From positions 620,001 through 684,000 of the forward strand of contig NZ_FOGR01000003.1 of assembly GCF_900111275.1 (NCBI RefSeq): DNA of 64,000 bases, read 5' to 3'. Positions 45,062 to 52,784 of this stretch are shown here, in pieces. Both the position numbers and the translations under genes were made by a program. Numbering within the stretch: the stretch's first letter is position 1; the number at the start of each line of letters is the position of its first letter. The notes beneath the pieces were generated by a model, which was given only the letters and a program-made list of their open reading frames with translations, was not told the origin of the DNA and ran no database searches. Source of the DNA: Rhizobium sp. NFR03 (GTDB lineage: Bacteria > Pseudomonadota > Alphaproteobacteria > Rhizobiales > Rhizobiaceae).

Positions 45062-46330
45062 TCAGTTGAGCGCGAACTTCACCGTCTTGATCGCCTCGAA
45101 GTTCTGCACCCCGCCGCCAACGCGCTTGGTCGTGTAAAACAGCACGTAGGGCTTGGCGGAGTAGGGATCGCGCAGGATGCGCACGCCCGTCCGGTCCACC
45201 ACGAGATAGCCCGACTGGAAGTCGCCGAAGGCGATCGCCATGCCGCCGGTGGCAACATCCGGCATGTCCTCGGCTTCCACGACCGGAAAGCCCAGCAGCG
45301 AAGCCGCCTGGCCGACAGTGGATGGCGGCTGCCACAGGTAGTTGCCGTCGGCATCCTTGAACTTGCGGATGTCGGCCTGCGTCTTGCGGTTCATCACGAA
45401 GCTCGCCTTCTGCCGGTGGCCCGCCTTCAGCGCATAGATCGTGTCGATCAGCACGTCGGACGGCCCGCTCGGGCGAAAGCCGTTGGCAGCACCCGTGGCG
45501 ATGTAGCCGAGACTGCCCCAGGCCCAGCTGGCGTCGGCGACAGCACCGTAGCTCAGAAACCCCTTCGGCTTGTTGATGCCGTCGCCGGTGACGAACGCCG
45601 TGCCCTCCTGCTCGCTGAAGGCGATGTCCACCTCGTCGGCGATCCAGCTCTCCACATCGACGGCGGCATCGTCCAGCAGCGCCGCCGTCGCCGCCGGCAT
45701 GGCATAGAGCTCCATCGTCGGGAAGGTCAGCTCGGAAAGCTGCGGCGTCGCCGTCTGCGGTCGCGCCGCGGTTTCCGAGACCCAGCCGGAGGCGAGACCC
45801 GACACCGCGAACGGCTTCTTCAGCACGCTGCCGGAAACCTGCCGCACGGTCGAAAGCGCGCGGATCGGCGAGATCACCTGCAAACGGCGACCGATCTCCG
45901 TGTCGGTCTGCGCCGGCACCAGATAGCCGCCGTCGCTCGCCGAGCCGATGGAGAACGCCTTTTCCTCCAGCGCCCGCAACGCTCCTTCGTCGCCACGGCG
46001 GATGTAACTGTCGAAGGCCGCCTTGTGCTCGGCCGCCTCGAAGCTCATCGCGTCGGCCTTGCCGCCCAGCGCCGGACGCGCCTTCTTCAGGAGCATCTGG
46101 TCCAGCGCCCGCTTCTGCTCGTCCATCCCGCGCGAGATCCGGTCCACCTTGTCGCGCGTCACCACGTCGGCGGAGAGCTTGCTCTCGATCTCGCCCAGCC
46201 GCTGATCGTTCGCCTCCTTGAACACCTCGAAGGCGCCCATGAAGTCCTCGAAGGCCGAGGCCATCGTGTCCGGTATCGTCTTGATCTCCGGAGCCGTCTT
46301 CGATGTTCCGGCTGTCTGTGCATTCGTCAT
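45062..46330 (-). CDS. GTA major capsid protein gp5 (HK97 fold)
   Basis: A 422-residue HK97-type capsid protein. The N-terminal 110 residues are helical scaffold (delta domain) rich in charged residues. The core begins about SIGSASDGGYLVPAQTDTEI, and includes SFVMNRKTQADIRKFKDADG and AIAFGDFQSGYLVVDRTGV. The scaffold is presumably removed by the prohead protease encoded just upstream, whose stop overlaps this start by 4 bp. An AAAGGA precedes the ATG. Confidence 0.95.
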   Translation of the reverse strand: MTNAQTAGTSKTAPEIKTIPDTMASAFEDFMGAFEVFKEANDQRLGEIESKLSADVVTRDKVDRISRGMDEQKRALDQMLLKKARPALGGKADAMSFEAAEHKAAFDSYIRRGDEGALRALEEKAFSIGSASDGGYLVPAQTDTEIGRRLQVISPIRALSTVRQVSGSVLKKPFAVSGLASGWVSETAARPQTATPQLSELTFPTMELYAMPAATAALLDDAAVDVESWIADEVDIAFSEQEGTAFVTGDGINKPKGFLSYGAVADASWAWGSLGYIATGAANGFRPSGPSDVLIDTIYALKAGHRQKASFVMNRKTQADIRKFKDADGNYLWQPPSTVGQAASLLGFPVVEAEDMPDVATGGMAIAFGDFQSGYLVVDRTGVRILRDPYSAKPYVLFYTTKRVGGGVQNFEAIKTVKFALN

Positions 46331-46902
46331 CTGCAGAAATCCTTTCGTTCCACCATCATCCGGGCCGCCCGCCGCATCGTGCGAACGAGTTCCGTTTCCC
46401 TGTCGCGGAAGAACCGCGCATGCTTGACGTTCGAGACCCGCGCCGATGGCAGCATCGGAAAGGTCACGACCGAAATTTCCCAAAGGTCCGCTTCCAGCAC
46501 GCGGCGGATGCCGCTCTTGGCGTCGGTGCGCGCCTTCACGGTCTGAAAGCCGATGGAGAGCCCGTCGAGCGCGCCGCCCTTCATGAGCTGATGCACCTCG
46601 CGGGCCCGCGCCACGCCTTGGGAAAGCCGCCCCTCGACGAACAGCCCCCGTCCGTCCTCCCGGATCGTCGTCCAGGTCCCGATCGGCTCGTTCGGATCGT
46701 GCTGGAACAGCATCCGCACGCCGCCCGCGCCGCGCTTGGCCAGCGAGTGCAGGAAGGCGCCGCGCTCGATCGTGTCCTTGCCGAGATCGATCTCGCCGAA
46801 CACGCTGGCATAGCCCGAAAAACGCCCCTCGCCCGTCACCCCCGCCAGCGTCAGCCCGGCAACCGCCGTCGTCCGCCGGACCGCATATCGGTCTGTCGCC
46901 AT
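46327..46902 (-). CDS. GTA prohead protease gp4 (HK97 family)
   Basis: A 191-residue HK97-type maturation protease. Visible: FSGYASVFGEIDLGKDTIERG, MLFQHDPNEPIGTW with the catalytic-type His, and LDGLSIGFQTV with the nucleophile Ser in the L-S-I-G-F motif. It cleaves the capsid delta domain during head maturation. A GGAGAT precedes the ATG. Confidence 0.94.
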   Translation of the reverse strand: MATDRYAVRRTTAVAGLTLAGVTGEGRFSGYASVFGEIDLGKDTIERGAFLHSLAKRGAGGVRMLFQHDPNEPIGTWTTIREDGRGLFVEGRLSQGVARAREVHQLMKGGALDGLSIGFQTVKARTDAKSGIRRVLEADLWEISVVTFPMLPSARVSNVKHARFFRDRETELVRTMRRAARMMVERKDFCR

Positions 46903-47035
46903 GGAAATCTCCAGTGATGTGATCTGTTGAGAAAGCCGCTCTGCCCGGCTCTATCCTCTTGTTTTCTCCGCATTGTCCGACGCCGAAGCGATCCCGCTTC
47001 GGCTGGAAATGCTATAGTGCGGCTGGGGCGGCTGC

Positions 47036-47347
47036 CTATTTCTGCCCGTACCGCCGTGAAATCCGCAGCGCGGCGCCCAGCGCCCACCACGCCATGAGGC
47101 TCGCCGCCGCCGATCCGGTCAGCAGCACCTCCGCGCTGGACACGCGACCGGCAATGCCCAGCCGCTCGACGGCCCACACGCCGGTCGGCCCACCGAACAC
47201 CAGCCCGCAGACCGTCCCCGTCAAAAACCGCGACGCCGCCTCATGCCGGCTTTTCGGCAGGAGATAGATGAGCGACACGGCAGCCCCCGCCACCGCACCA
47301 ATTCCGCGCGCTGCCCATAGCACCGGGTCCGGCTGAAGTTCGGCCAT
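47036..47347 (-). CDS. DUF6107 family protein (GTA gp3.5-like)
   Basis: A 103-residue protein with three hydrophobic segments and basic loops (YLLPKSRHEAASRFLTG). It matches the DUF6107 family found between portal and protease genes of rhizobial GTA clusters. The N-terminus MAELQPDPVLWAARGIGAVA is typical. Its role is unknown; a membrane location is predicted. An AGGACG lies upstream of the ATG. Confidence 0.8.
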   Translation of the reverse strand: MAELQPDPVLWAARGIGAVAGAAVSLIYLLPKSRHEAASRFLTGTVCGLVFGGPTGVWAVERLGIAGRVSSAEVLLTGSAAASLMAWWALGAALRISRRYGQK

Positions 47348-47449
47348 TTGTTTCGTCCTTTATGGATGGAAGAGAGGATGCGGCCGTCAAGACGCAACAT
47401 CCGACATTGCCTGTGATATCATTCGCCACGGATCGGAAAGGTCACCCTC

Positions 47450-47707
47450 ATGAGCCAGTACCCTCTGCGCGTTCCCGACTATCTGCTCGACCAGGCCCGC
47501 GAAGCGGCCAGGGAAGAGAATGTGTCGATCAATCAGCTCTTTCTCGCCTTCATCTCGGACGGCATGGGCCAGCGCCGCGCCCTGCGCTCGTTGCAGGCGC
47601 GGGCTGCAAAGGGCGATCCCGCGCGCGCACTTGCTCTCCTTGAATCCCTGCCGGATCACGGACCCGAGGCGGGCGACGAAATGCCGGAGGAGCGGTCCGA
47701 GAAGTGA
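47450..47707 (+). CDS. Orphan ribbon-helix-helix protein inside the GTA cluster
   Basis: An 85-residue protein on the strand opposite to the GTA genes. Its first 50 residues fit a ribbon-helix-helix fold: YPLRVPDYLLDQAREAAREE then NVSINQLFLAFISDGMGQRR, as in HicB/CopG-type proteins. The C-terminal part is helical and acidic. A GGAAAGGT ribosome site precedes the ATG. No toxin gene lies next to it: the next plus-strand gene is 2 kb away. It may be a repressor of GTA transcription or a leftover antitoxin. Confidence 0.75.
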   Translation: MSQYPLRVPDYLLDQAREAAREENVSINQLFLAFISDGMGQRRALRSLQARAAKGDPARALALLESLPDHGPEAGDEMPEERSEK

Positions 47708-47720
47708 CGCTGATCCAGCC

Positions 47721-48902
47721 TCAATACCCCACCGCCGCCCGCTTCTCCGCGTCGGTCAGGAAGCCCGCCGCACCGACGCGTGCCCAGAGTTCGCTCCGCT
47801 CGCCCGCAAGCCCGCTCACCTGATCGAGGTCCGCCTTGAGCTGCAGCGGCTCGTCGAACCGGTCGGAGAGCCAGGCGGAAAGCGCCGTTGCCGTCCGGTT
47901 GATCAGCGGCAGCACGGTCAGCCGGTAGAAGGCCCGGTGGGCCTCCTGATAGTTCGCGAAGGTGTTGTCGCCGGGAATGCCGAGCAGCATCGGCGGCACG
48001 CCGAAGGCGAGCGCGATGTCGCGCGCCGCGCCGTTCTTCGCCTCCACGAAATCCATGTCCTTCGGCGAGAGGCCCATCGCCTTCCAGTCGAGCCCGCCTT
48101 CCAGCAGCAGCGGACGTCCGGCGCGCATCGGCCCGCTATAGCCCTCGTCCAGCTCGCTCTTCAGCCGGTCGTACTGGTCGGGCGAAAGATTACCGCCCTC
48201 CTTCGGCTGGTAGACCAGCGCGCCCGAGGGCCGGGCGGAATTGTCCAGCAGCGCCTTGTTCCAGGTCGCCGCGGCGTTGGAGAGGTCGAGCGCCGTCTGG
48301 GCCGCCGCCAGCGGCGGAAAGCCCAGATGATCGTCGAGCGGATGGAACAGCTTCAGGTGCAGCAGCGCCGTTCCCGCCGCATAGCGCCGCACGGCGCTGC
48401 CGGCACGATATTCGTAGCCCTCCGGCCATCCGTCCCGCCCTTCCAGAACCCGCACCCGGTCCGGCCGCAACAGATGCATCTCCCGCGTCTCCGTGCCGAT
48501 CGTCACCGCCTCCACGAAGGCATTGCCCGAAAGCAGCAGATGGCCGTAGAGCGTTTCCAGAAAATCCGCCGCCGCCATCTGTCCGTTCGGGCGCGCCATC
48601 AGCCGTAATACAAGATGGTCGGTCACCTCGGTCTCGCCGCGATAGACCAGCAGCGGCACCGCCGCGGAGGCCTCCGCGATCATCCGCACCGTGCGATAGG
48701 CGACAGGGTTTCGCAAAAATCCCTCCCGCGCCAGCGCCGCATAGGATCGCCCCGTCCAGCGGGCGCGCCCCTCCTGCGCGATGGCCACGAAGCCCGCCGA
48801 TTTGCTTTCGCGCCCCGGCGCGGCTGCGGCGTCGGGCGTCTTCCCGGCAATCTTGCGCTCCCCGCCGGATCCCGGCATCTTCAAACGAAACGGCATCTTC
48901 AT
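47721..48902 (-). CDS. GTA portal protein gp3
   Basis: A 393-residue HK97-type portal. Typical stretches: NPVAYRTVRMIAEASAAVPL, LLSGNAFVEAV, LHLKLFHPLDDHLGFPPLAA, and DFVEAKNGAARDIALAFGVP with PPMLLGIPGDNTFANYQEA. It forms the dodecameric DNA channel at the head vertex. The ATG at 48902 overlaps the preceding hydrolase stop by 4 bp. The stop lies 14 bases from the end of the opposing RHH gene. Confidence 0.94.
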   Translation of the reverse strand: MKMPFRLKMPGSGGERKIAGKTPDAAAAPGRESKSAGFVAIAQEGRARWTGRSYAALAREGFLRNPVAYRTVRMIAEASAAVPLLVYRGETEVTDHLVLRLMARPNGQMAAADFLETLYGHLLLSGNAFVEAVTIGTETREMHLLRPDRVRVLEGRDGWPEGYEYRAGSAVRRYAAGTALLHLKLFHPLDDHLGFPPLAAAQTALDLSNAAATWNKALLDNSARPSGALVYQPKEGGNLSPDQYDRLKSELDEGYSGPMRAGRPLLLEGGLDWKAMGLSPKDMDFVEAKNGAARDIALAFGVPPMLLGIPGDNTFANYQEAHRAFYRLTVLPLINRTATALSAWLSDRFDEPLQLKADLDQVSGLAGERSELWARVGAAGFLTDAEKRAAVGY

Positions 48903-49552
48903 GACAGGACGATCCTTCTGATGGAGGGCAGCCCCGCAGCGCTCAGCGCCGCATGATAGGCCCGGGCATATCCCGCGATATCGACGGCGCGGTCCCGCCC
49001 GTTGATGATGCGCCGCGCGCCGACCCAGTCGGTCCGGTCGGCGTTGAAGACATCGGCCAGCGACACGCCGGTAAAGGCGCCCGTCTCCATGCCGATGAAA
49101 AGGATCTCGACCGCCGTGGCGGTATCCATCGCTCGGGCGGGGTCGGCGACGAGGTCGGTGCCGACAAGGCCTGAGAGAACCTCGTAATTGCGGCGGTGCG
49201 TCAGCTGCACCAGGCCGCGGCCGAGCCAGGACTTGCCCTCGGCGTCGCGCCGCCAGTACGGCGTGCGCACCGTCGGCAGCTGTCCGGCCGCAAAGGCCTT
49301 GTCCAGCCGCGTGATCGCCAGCGCGTCGCTCGAAGCCATCGTCTCCCGCACAGGCTGCATTTTTCGTGCCGTCTCGTGATGGGCCGTCGCAAGGATATAG
49401 GCGAGCCATCGCCCCTCATAACCGTTGTTCGCGCCGCCCGGCTCCGCCCTTGCCCGGTCGAGTATGGCGCTCATCCCCGCCACCTGCCCGCTCGTCAGCC
49501 GTCCGCCGAAAAGCGTCCGGCGGACGTTGCCGAAGAATACAGCCCTGTCCAT
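48899..49552 (-). CDS. Chitinase/lysozyme-like (GH19-type) hydrolase within the GTA cluster
   Basis: A 217-residue protein with features of GH19-like endolysins: YILATAHHETARKMQPVRET carrying the catalytic-type Glu in the H-E-T motif, and W-L-G-R-G-L-V-Q-L-T-H-R-R-N-Y-E, the common substrate-binding Q-L-T stretch. It has no signal peptide. It probably cleaves peptidoglycan glycan strands, either for particle release or in the virion. In RcGTA the lysis genes are elsewhere, so the location is unusual. It overlaps the portal gene by 4 bp; GGAGAT precedes the ATG. Confidence 0.78.
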   Translation of the reverse strand: MDRAVFFGNVRRTLFGGRLTSGQVAGMSAILDRARAEPGGANNGYEGRWLAYILATAHHETARKMQPVRETMASSDALAITRLDKAFAAGQLPTVRTPYWRRDAEGKSWLGRGLVQLTHRRNYEVLSGLVGTDLVADPARAMDTATAVEILFIGMETGAFTGVSLADVFNADRTDWVGARRIINGRDRAVDIAGYARAYHAALSAAGLPSIRRIVLS

Positions 49553-49752
49553 CCGATGATCTCCTGTCCGCCGGCGTCCGCAGACGCCCGGTTGTCACAA
49601 AAAACGCGCAATACAATCGATTTAAGAAAACTAAATCGTTTAAACCTCTTAAGGCACTGATTTACTTTTTGTTTAGGCTCTGCCAGCGTGAATCCATCAG
49701 GCGGGACCGGCCACTTCAGGTCGAATTTAAAAAAACATCAGGGAGAGCCAGC

Positions 49753-49917
49753 ATGACCTCGACGGAGAAGACGCAGACCACTGCCCGCGAAACCATTCCG
49801 CCGCATCTCTTCAGCCGTATCGAAAACGAGTGGCAGCAGATGCGCACCGTTGCCGTCGCCACCCCGCGCCTTGAAGCACGCGAGGACGTCCGTCCCGCCA
49901 AAACCGGGCGTGACTGA
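49753..49917 (+). CDS. 54-residue hypothetical protein, paralog A
   Basis: A small protein containing HLFSRIENEWQQMRT at about residues 18-32. The next gene has LFERFENEWRQIRT, so the two are paralogs. A GGGAGAG ribosome site precedes the ATG. The rest is rich in Thr, Arg and Ala and likely disordered. It is on the strand opposite to the GTA genes, in the gap between the hydrolase and terminase genes. Function is unknown. Confidence 0.65.
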   Translation: MTSTEKTQTTARETIPPHLFSRIENEWQQMRTVAVATPRLEAREDVRPAKTGRD

Positions 49918-49942
49918 TCATTCGTTCCGTGGAACTTTCCGC

Positions 49943-49967
49943 GGAACCTTTCTGCCCAATGTGCGTT
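49943..49967 (+). promoter_or_regulatory. EcfG/RpoE2-type general stress promoter
   Basis: GGAAC (49943-49947), 16 bases, then CGTT (49964-49967). This matches the alphaproteobacterial EcfG consensus exactly. It lies 36 bases upstream of paralog B. Confidence 0.7.
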
Positions 49968-50002
49968 TTTGTCGCACTCAACCGTCGCGTTAAGGAGAGA
50001 CC

Positions 50003-50116
50003 ATGACCGTCAAGACGATTTCCCAGAGCCTTTTCGAACGCTTCGAAAACGAATGGCGCCAGATCCGCACCTCCACCACAGCCCCCGCCAAGCCTGCTCA
50101 GGCCAGCGCGAAGTAG
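50003..50116 (+). CDS. 37-residue hypothetical protein, paralog B
   Basis: A very small protein beginning MTVKTISQSLFERFENEWRQ and ending PAQASAK. It shares the F-x-R-x-E-N-E-W-x-Q-x-R-T core with paralog A 85 bases upstream. A strong AAGGAG lies 6 bases before the ATG, a consensus EcfG promoter is upstream and a hairpin terminator follows. Together these support a genuine stress-induced small gene. No known family was recognised. Confidence 0.68.
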   Translation: MTVKTISQSLFERFENEWRQIRTSTTAPAKPAQASAK

Positions 50117-50144
50117 GCGACAGAGGTCGATCCGAGAATGACGA

Positions 50145-50172
50145 GAGGCGCACCTGGTTGCGCCTCTTTTCG
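50145..50172 (+). terminator. Rho-independent terminator after the small-gene pair
   Basis: GAGGCGCA (50145-50152) pairs with TGCGCCTC (50159-50166) around a 6-base loop, followed by TTTT. Confidence 0.8.
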
Positions 50173-50193
50173 TTTGTGGGCGGTGGCACATAA

Positions 50194-50357
50194 GCCCCTC
50201 ATCCGCCTGCCGGCGCCTTCTCCCCGCCAGCGGGGCGAAGGGACATGTGGTTGATGTTTCACCTTCGCCACTCACCTGGGAAAAAGAAGCGAGCGCTTGC
50301 CCCAACTTCCTTCTCCCCGCACGCGGGGAGAAGGTGGCGGCAGCCGGATGAGGGGCA
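50194..50357. repeat. RIME-like inverted repeat pair
   Basis: Two copies of a rhizobial palindromic repeat lie in inverted orientation: 50194-50245 (CCCCTCATCCGCCTGCCGGC then CCTTCTCCCC and its near-complement) and 50308-50356 (CCTTCTCCCCGCACGCGGGG then AAGGTGGCGGCAGCCGGATG). Each contains its own hairpin. This matches the style of Rhizobium-specific intergenic mosaic elements. Confidence 0.7.
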
Positions 50358-50382
50358 CCCGCACCCATAAACGCCCATCCCC

Positions 50383-52083
50383 TCACACCATCCGCAAGCG
50401 AGGCTCGGCCCCACCCTCCAGCATCAGCGCCGTCAGCGCCCAGACCAGCGCATCCAGCCGGTCCGGCGAGCGTCCCGACGAAAGTCCGTCCGCGCCGAAA
50501 TCGCACATCTGGTCCTCCAGCGCCGGAAATGCTCCCGCGTGCACCACCCGGCCCTGCTCGTACAAAGCGGCGACCGGTTCGGCGCGGAGCCACTTGCCCC
50601 GGCTGGCCCGCACATTGGTGATCGGCAGGCGCTCGTCGATACCGCGCAGGACCGCCGCCACCATGTCGCCACCCTGGTTGATCTCCACGACGACCCGGTC
50701 GGCGTCGAAACGCTTGAACGCCCGCACCACGGCGGCGGCCCATCCGGCGGGGCTTGCGCCTTCCACCGAGCAATCCGCCAGCACCACGGCGCGGCCCCGC
50801 CCGTCGATGCCCGCCACCACGATGCCGCAGCAACTTTCGGCGCCCGAGCCCGACGGCGGATCGACCGCCACGACGATGCGGCCGAGCGGACCGGTATCGC
50901 GAAGCTTCAGCGCCTCGATGGCGTCCCGGTTCCAGAGCGCGTCCTCCCTATCGGCGATCATCTCGCCATCGAGTTCCTGCCGTCCGAGCCGGGTGCCGCC
51001 GTATCGGCCGTCCATCGCCGTCAGGAAACCCGGCGCAAGATTGCCCGCATTGTCCATGGTGCGGATCCGGCGCAGCACCGTCGCCGGGTCCGCTGCCAGC
51101 GCCTTCAGGATCGGGATCGGCCGGGGCGTCGTCGTCACCAGAATGCGCGGGTCGGCGCCCAGCCGCAGCGCGAACTGGAGCATGTCGAACGTCGCCTGCG
51201 CATGTTTCCACTTCCCCAGCTCGTCGCACCAGGCATAGTCGAATTGCGGCCCGCGCAGACTTTCGGGATCCTCCGAGGAAAAGATCTGGGCGATCGTTCC
51301 GTTCGGCCAGACCAGCCGGCGGCGCGAGACCTCGAATTCCGGCCGATGCCGCGTCGCCACCCGGCAGATGCCGGAGACGCCGTCGATCATCACCTCACGC
51401 GCATCGCCCAGCGTTTCCGCCACCAGCGCGATGCGCAGGCCCGGCCGGGCACCGGGGGCAGTCGCCAGATCGTGCACCCAGTGCGATCCCGCCCGCGTCT
51501 TGCCGGAGCCGCGACCGCCCATCAGCAGCCACACCCGCCAGTCGCCGGGCGGCGGCCGCTGCTCGGGCCGCCCCGTCAGCCGCCAGTCCGTGGCAAGCCG
51601 GGAGAGAAGCACCGGAGAAAGATCTCCCGCCGCCTGCGCCAACCAGTCCGCAAAGCCTGCGGGCCTGTCATTCAGCGGATGTCCGGAAGCACCAGCCTTG
51701 GAAATCGCCGCTGACGCTGAAGGACTGGCAACGGCACCGCCGGCAATCATTGCAGCCACTGCGGCTTTGGCGGAAACGCTGGCATGACCTCCGGCAGCGC
51801 CAGCCGCCGCGATCTCCCGCCGCATAATATCCAATCGCGCCACCGAGCGTGAGATATGTTCATCGATTCGCGCCACGCCATCCTCGAAATCCGAAACGAT
51901 CACCGCAAACCGCGCCCAAAGCGCCGCATCGATCAGCCGATGCCGCGCAACCTCCGCTGCTCGGGGCTCATCCGTAGGGGGCAAGAGGATTTCCGGTTCG
52001 GCAGACGGCGGGCACGGGAGCGTCGGCAGCAAGAGGCAGAGCGCCCGCGGCACATCCGCCGCCACCGTCTCGTCCCTCCGCAT
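50383..52083 (-). CDS. GTA large terminase gp2 with N-terminal extension
   Basis: A 566-residue ATPase-nuclease that packages DNA into the head. The Walker A motif is LLMGGRGSGKTRAG (about 187-200); Walker B is FDYAWCDELGKW; the nuclease domain starts at VVAVDPPSGSG and includes VVVEINQGGDMV and RSPDRLDALVWAL. The conserved terminase part begins near residue 145 (FADWLAQAAGDLSPVLLSRL). The preceding 140 residues are an unusual extension with a helical stretch (ARIDEHISRSVARLDIMRRE). Starting at 52083 overlaps the gp1-like gene by 116 bp; an ATG at 51825 would avoid this. Confidence 0.88.
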   Translation of the reverse strand: MRRDETVAADVPRALCLLLPTLPCPPSAEPEILLPPTDEPRAAEVARHRLIDAALWARFAVIVSDFEDGVARIDEHISRSVARLDIMRREIAAAGAAGGHASVSAKAAVAAMIAGGAVASPSASAAISKAGASGHPLNDRPAGFADWLAQAAGDLSPVLLSRLATDWRLTGRPEQRPPPGDWRVWLLMGGRGSGKTRAGSHWVHDLATAPGARPGLRIALVAETLGDAREVMIDGVSGICRVATRHRPEFEVSRRRLVWPNGTIAQIFSSEDPESLRGPQFDYAWCDELGKWKHAQATFDMLQFALRLGADPRILVTTTPRPIPILKALAADPATVLRRIRTMDNAGNLAPGFLTAMDGRYGGTRLGRQELDGEMIADREDALWNRDAIEALKLRDTGPLGRIVVAVDPPSGSGAESCCGIVVAGIDGRGRAVVLADCSVEGASPAGWAAAVVRAFKRFDADRVVVEINQGGDMVAAVLRGIDERLPITNVRASRGKWLRAEPVAALYEQGRVVHAGAFPALEDQMCDFGADGLSSGRSPDRLDALVWALTALMLEGGAEPRLRMV

Positions 52084-52630
52084 TCCCTCCCGTGGCCCTT
52101 CCCGCGCCGGCCGGCGCCAGTTCCCGCTCCAGGCACCGTTCGACAGCGCGCTGCTCGACCAGAGCCTCCAGCTTGTCGAGAAGATTTTGGTATCCCGCAT
52201 CGTCCAGCGCCTCCGCGTCCCGCCGTTCCCGGTCCTGCGCCAGCGTCCGCTGCAGGCTGTCGATCTTTTCCAGCGTCCGCACGATCAGCGACATCGCCTC
52301 GAGCGAGGCCTTCGCATCGGCCTGGGCGGCCTTGCGGTCGATCTCCTCGCCGGCATCCGTCTGCCTGCGGTCGGTCTGCTGGCGCAGTAGCTGAAACATC
52401 TGCATCTGCTCGCGCAGTTCCCGCGTCATGCCGTTCAGCATGTCCAGAAGCTCTTCGCCGGCGGGCATGCCTGCCGACTTGCGGTCGAGGATCAGCCGGA
52501 TCTCGTCATCGGACAGTTCGGCCGAAAGTTCGGCCGGGCAGAGTGCCTCATCCCGGGGCGGCGCCACGCCATAGTCGCGCCGGTTCGGCCACGTGCCGAA
52601 CAGCGCCGGATCGCTGTGCCCGTCGGTCAT
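51968..52630 (-). CDS. Hypothetical protein, candidate GTA gp1 (small terminase role)
   Basis: A 220-residue protein at the gp1 position. The N-terminus has ALFGTWPNRRDYG, then ELSDDEIRLILDRKSAGMPA. A long charged helix follows (about 65-165), with LLDMLNGMTRELREQMQMFQ and LIVRTLEKIDSLQRTLAQDR, likely coiled coil. RcGTA gp1 is a helical small terminase, so position and helicity fit, but the sequence was not recognised as that family. The last 40 residues are Gly/Ala-rich and overlap the terminase frame. AGGA precedes the ATG. Confidence 0.6.
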   Translation of the reverse strand: MTDGHSDPALFGTWPNRRDYGVAPPRDEALCPAELSAELSDDEIRLILDRKSAGMPAGEELLDMLNGMTRELREQMQMFQLLRQQTDRRQTDAGEEIDRKAAQADAKASLEAMSLIVRTLEKIDSLQRTLAQDRERRDAEALDDAGYQNLLDKLEALVEQRAVERCLERELAPAGAGRATGGNAEGRDGGGGCAAGALPLAADAPVPAVCRTGNPLAPYG

Positions 52631-52760
52631 CGCATCGTCCTGTCGTGGAAAAGGAAGGTTGGAAATGAAAAAGGCCGGCTGTGCGCCCGCGACCCCGTCG
52701 CATCCGCACATCTCCGACCATGCAATAAACCTACCTGAGGACCGTCACGCTGTCAAGGAC

Positions 52761-52783
52761 TATTTTCCTAACTCGGGAAAATA
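52761..52783 (-). terminator. Hairpin next to the ycgN-type gene stop
   Basis: TATTTTCC (52761-52768) pairs with GGAAAATA (52776-52783), directly after the stop codon at 52785-52787 of the minus-strand cysteine-cluster gene. It separates that gene from the GTA cluster. The tail is not T-rich, so termination efficiency is uncertain. Confidence 0.5.
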
Positions 52784-52784
52784 A

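Larger units (their letters stand above)
36198..52630 (-). mobile_element. Gene transfer agent head-tail gene cluster
   Basis: Seventeen minus-strand genes follow the order of the Rhodobacter capsulatus GTA: gp1-like, large terminase, portal, gp3.5-like, prohead protease, capsid, connectors, tail genes, NlpC/P60 peptidase and a large baseplate protein. A cell-wall hydrolase is added before the portal. There is no integrase, repressor or replication gene, which separates it from an active prophage. GTAs package random host DNA and pass it between related cells. Two plus-strand gene islands (47450-47707 and 49753-50116) break the run, so at least three transcription units are needed. Confidence 0.9.

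Noticed and set aside
49619-49680. AT-rich stretch with several TTAA sequences, considered as CtrA sites
   Set aside because: Spacings between TTAA motifs are 5 or 13 bases, not the 7 needed for a CtrA box.
36198-52630. Active integrated prophage as an alternative to a GTA
   Set aside because: No integrase, repressor, replication or attachment-site repeats were seen, and gene order follows the GTA pattern throughout.
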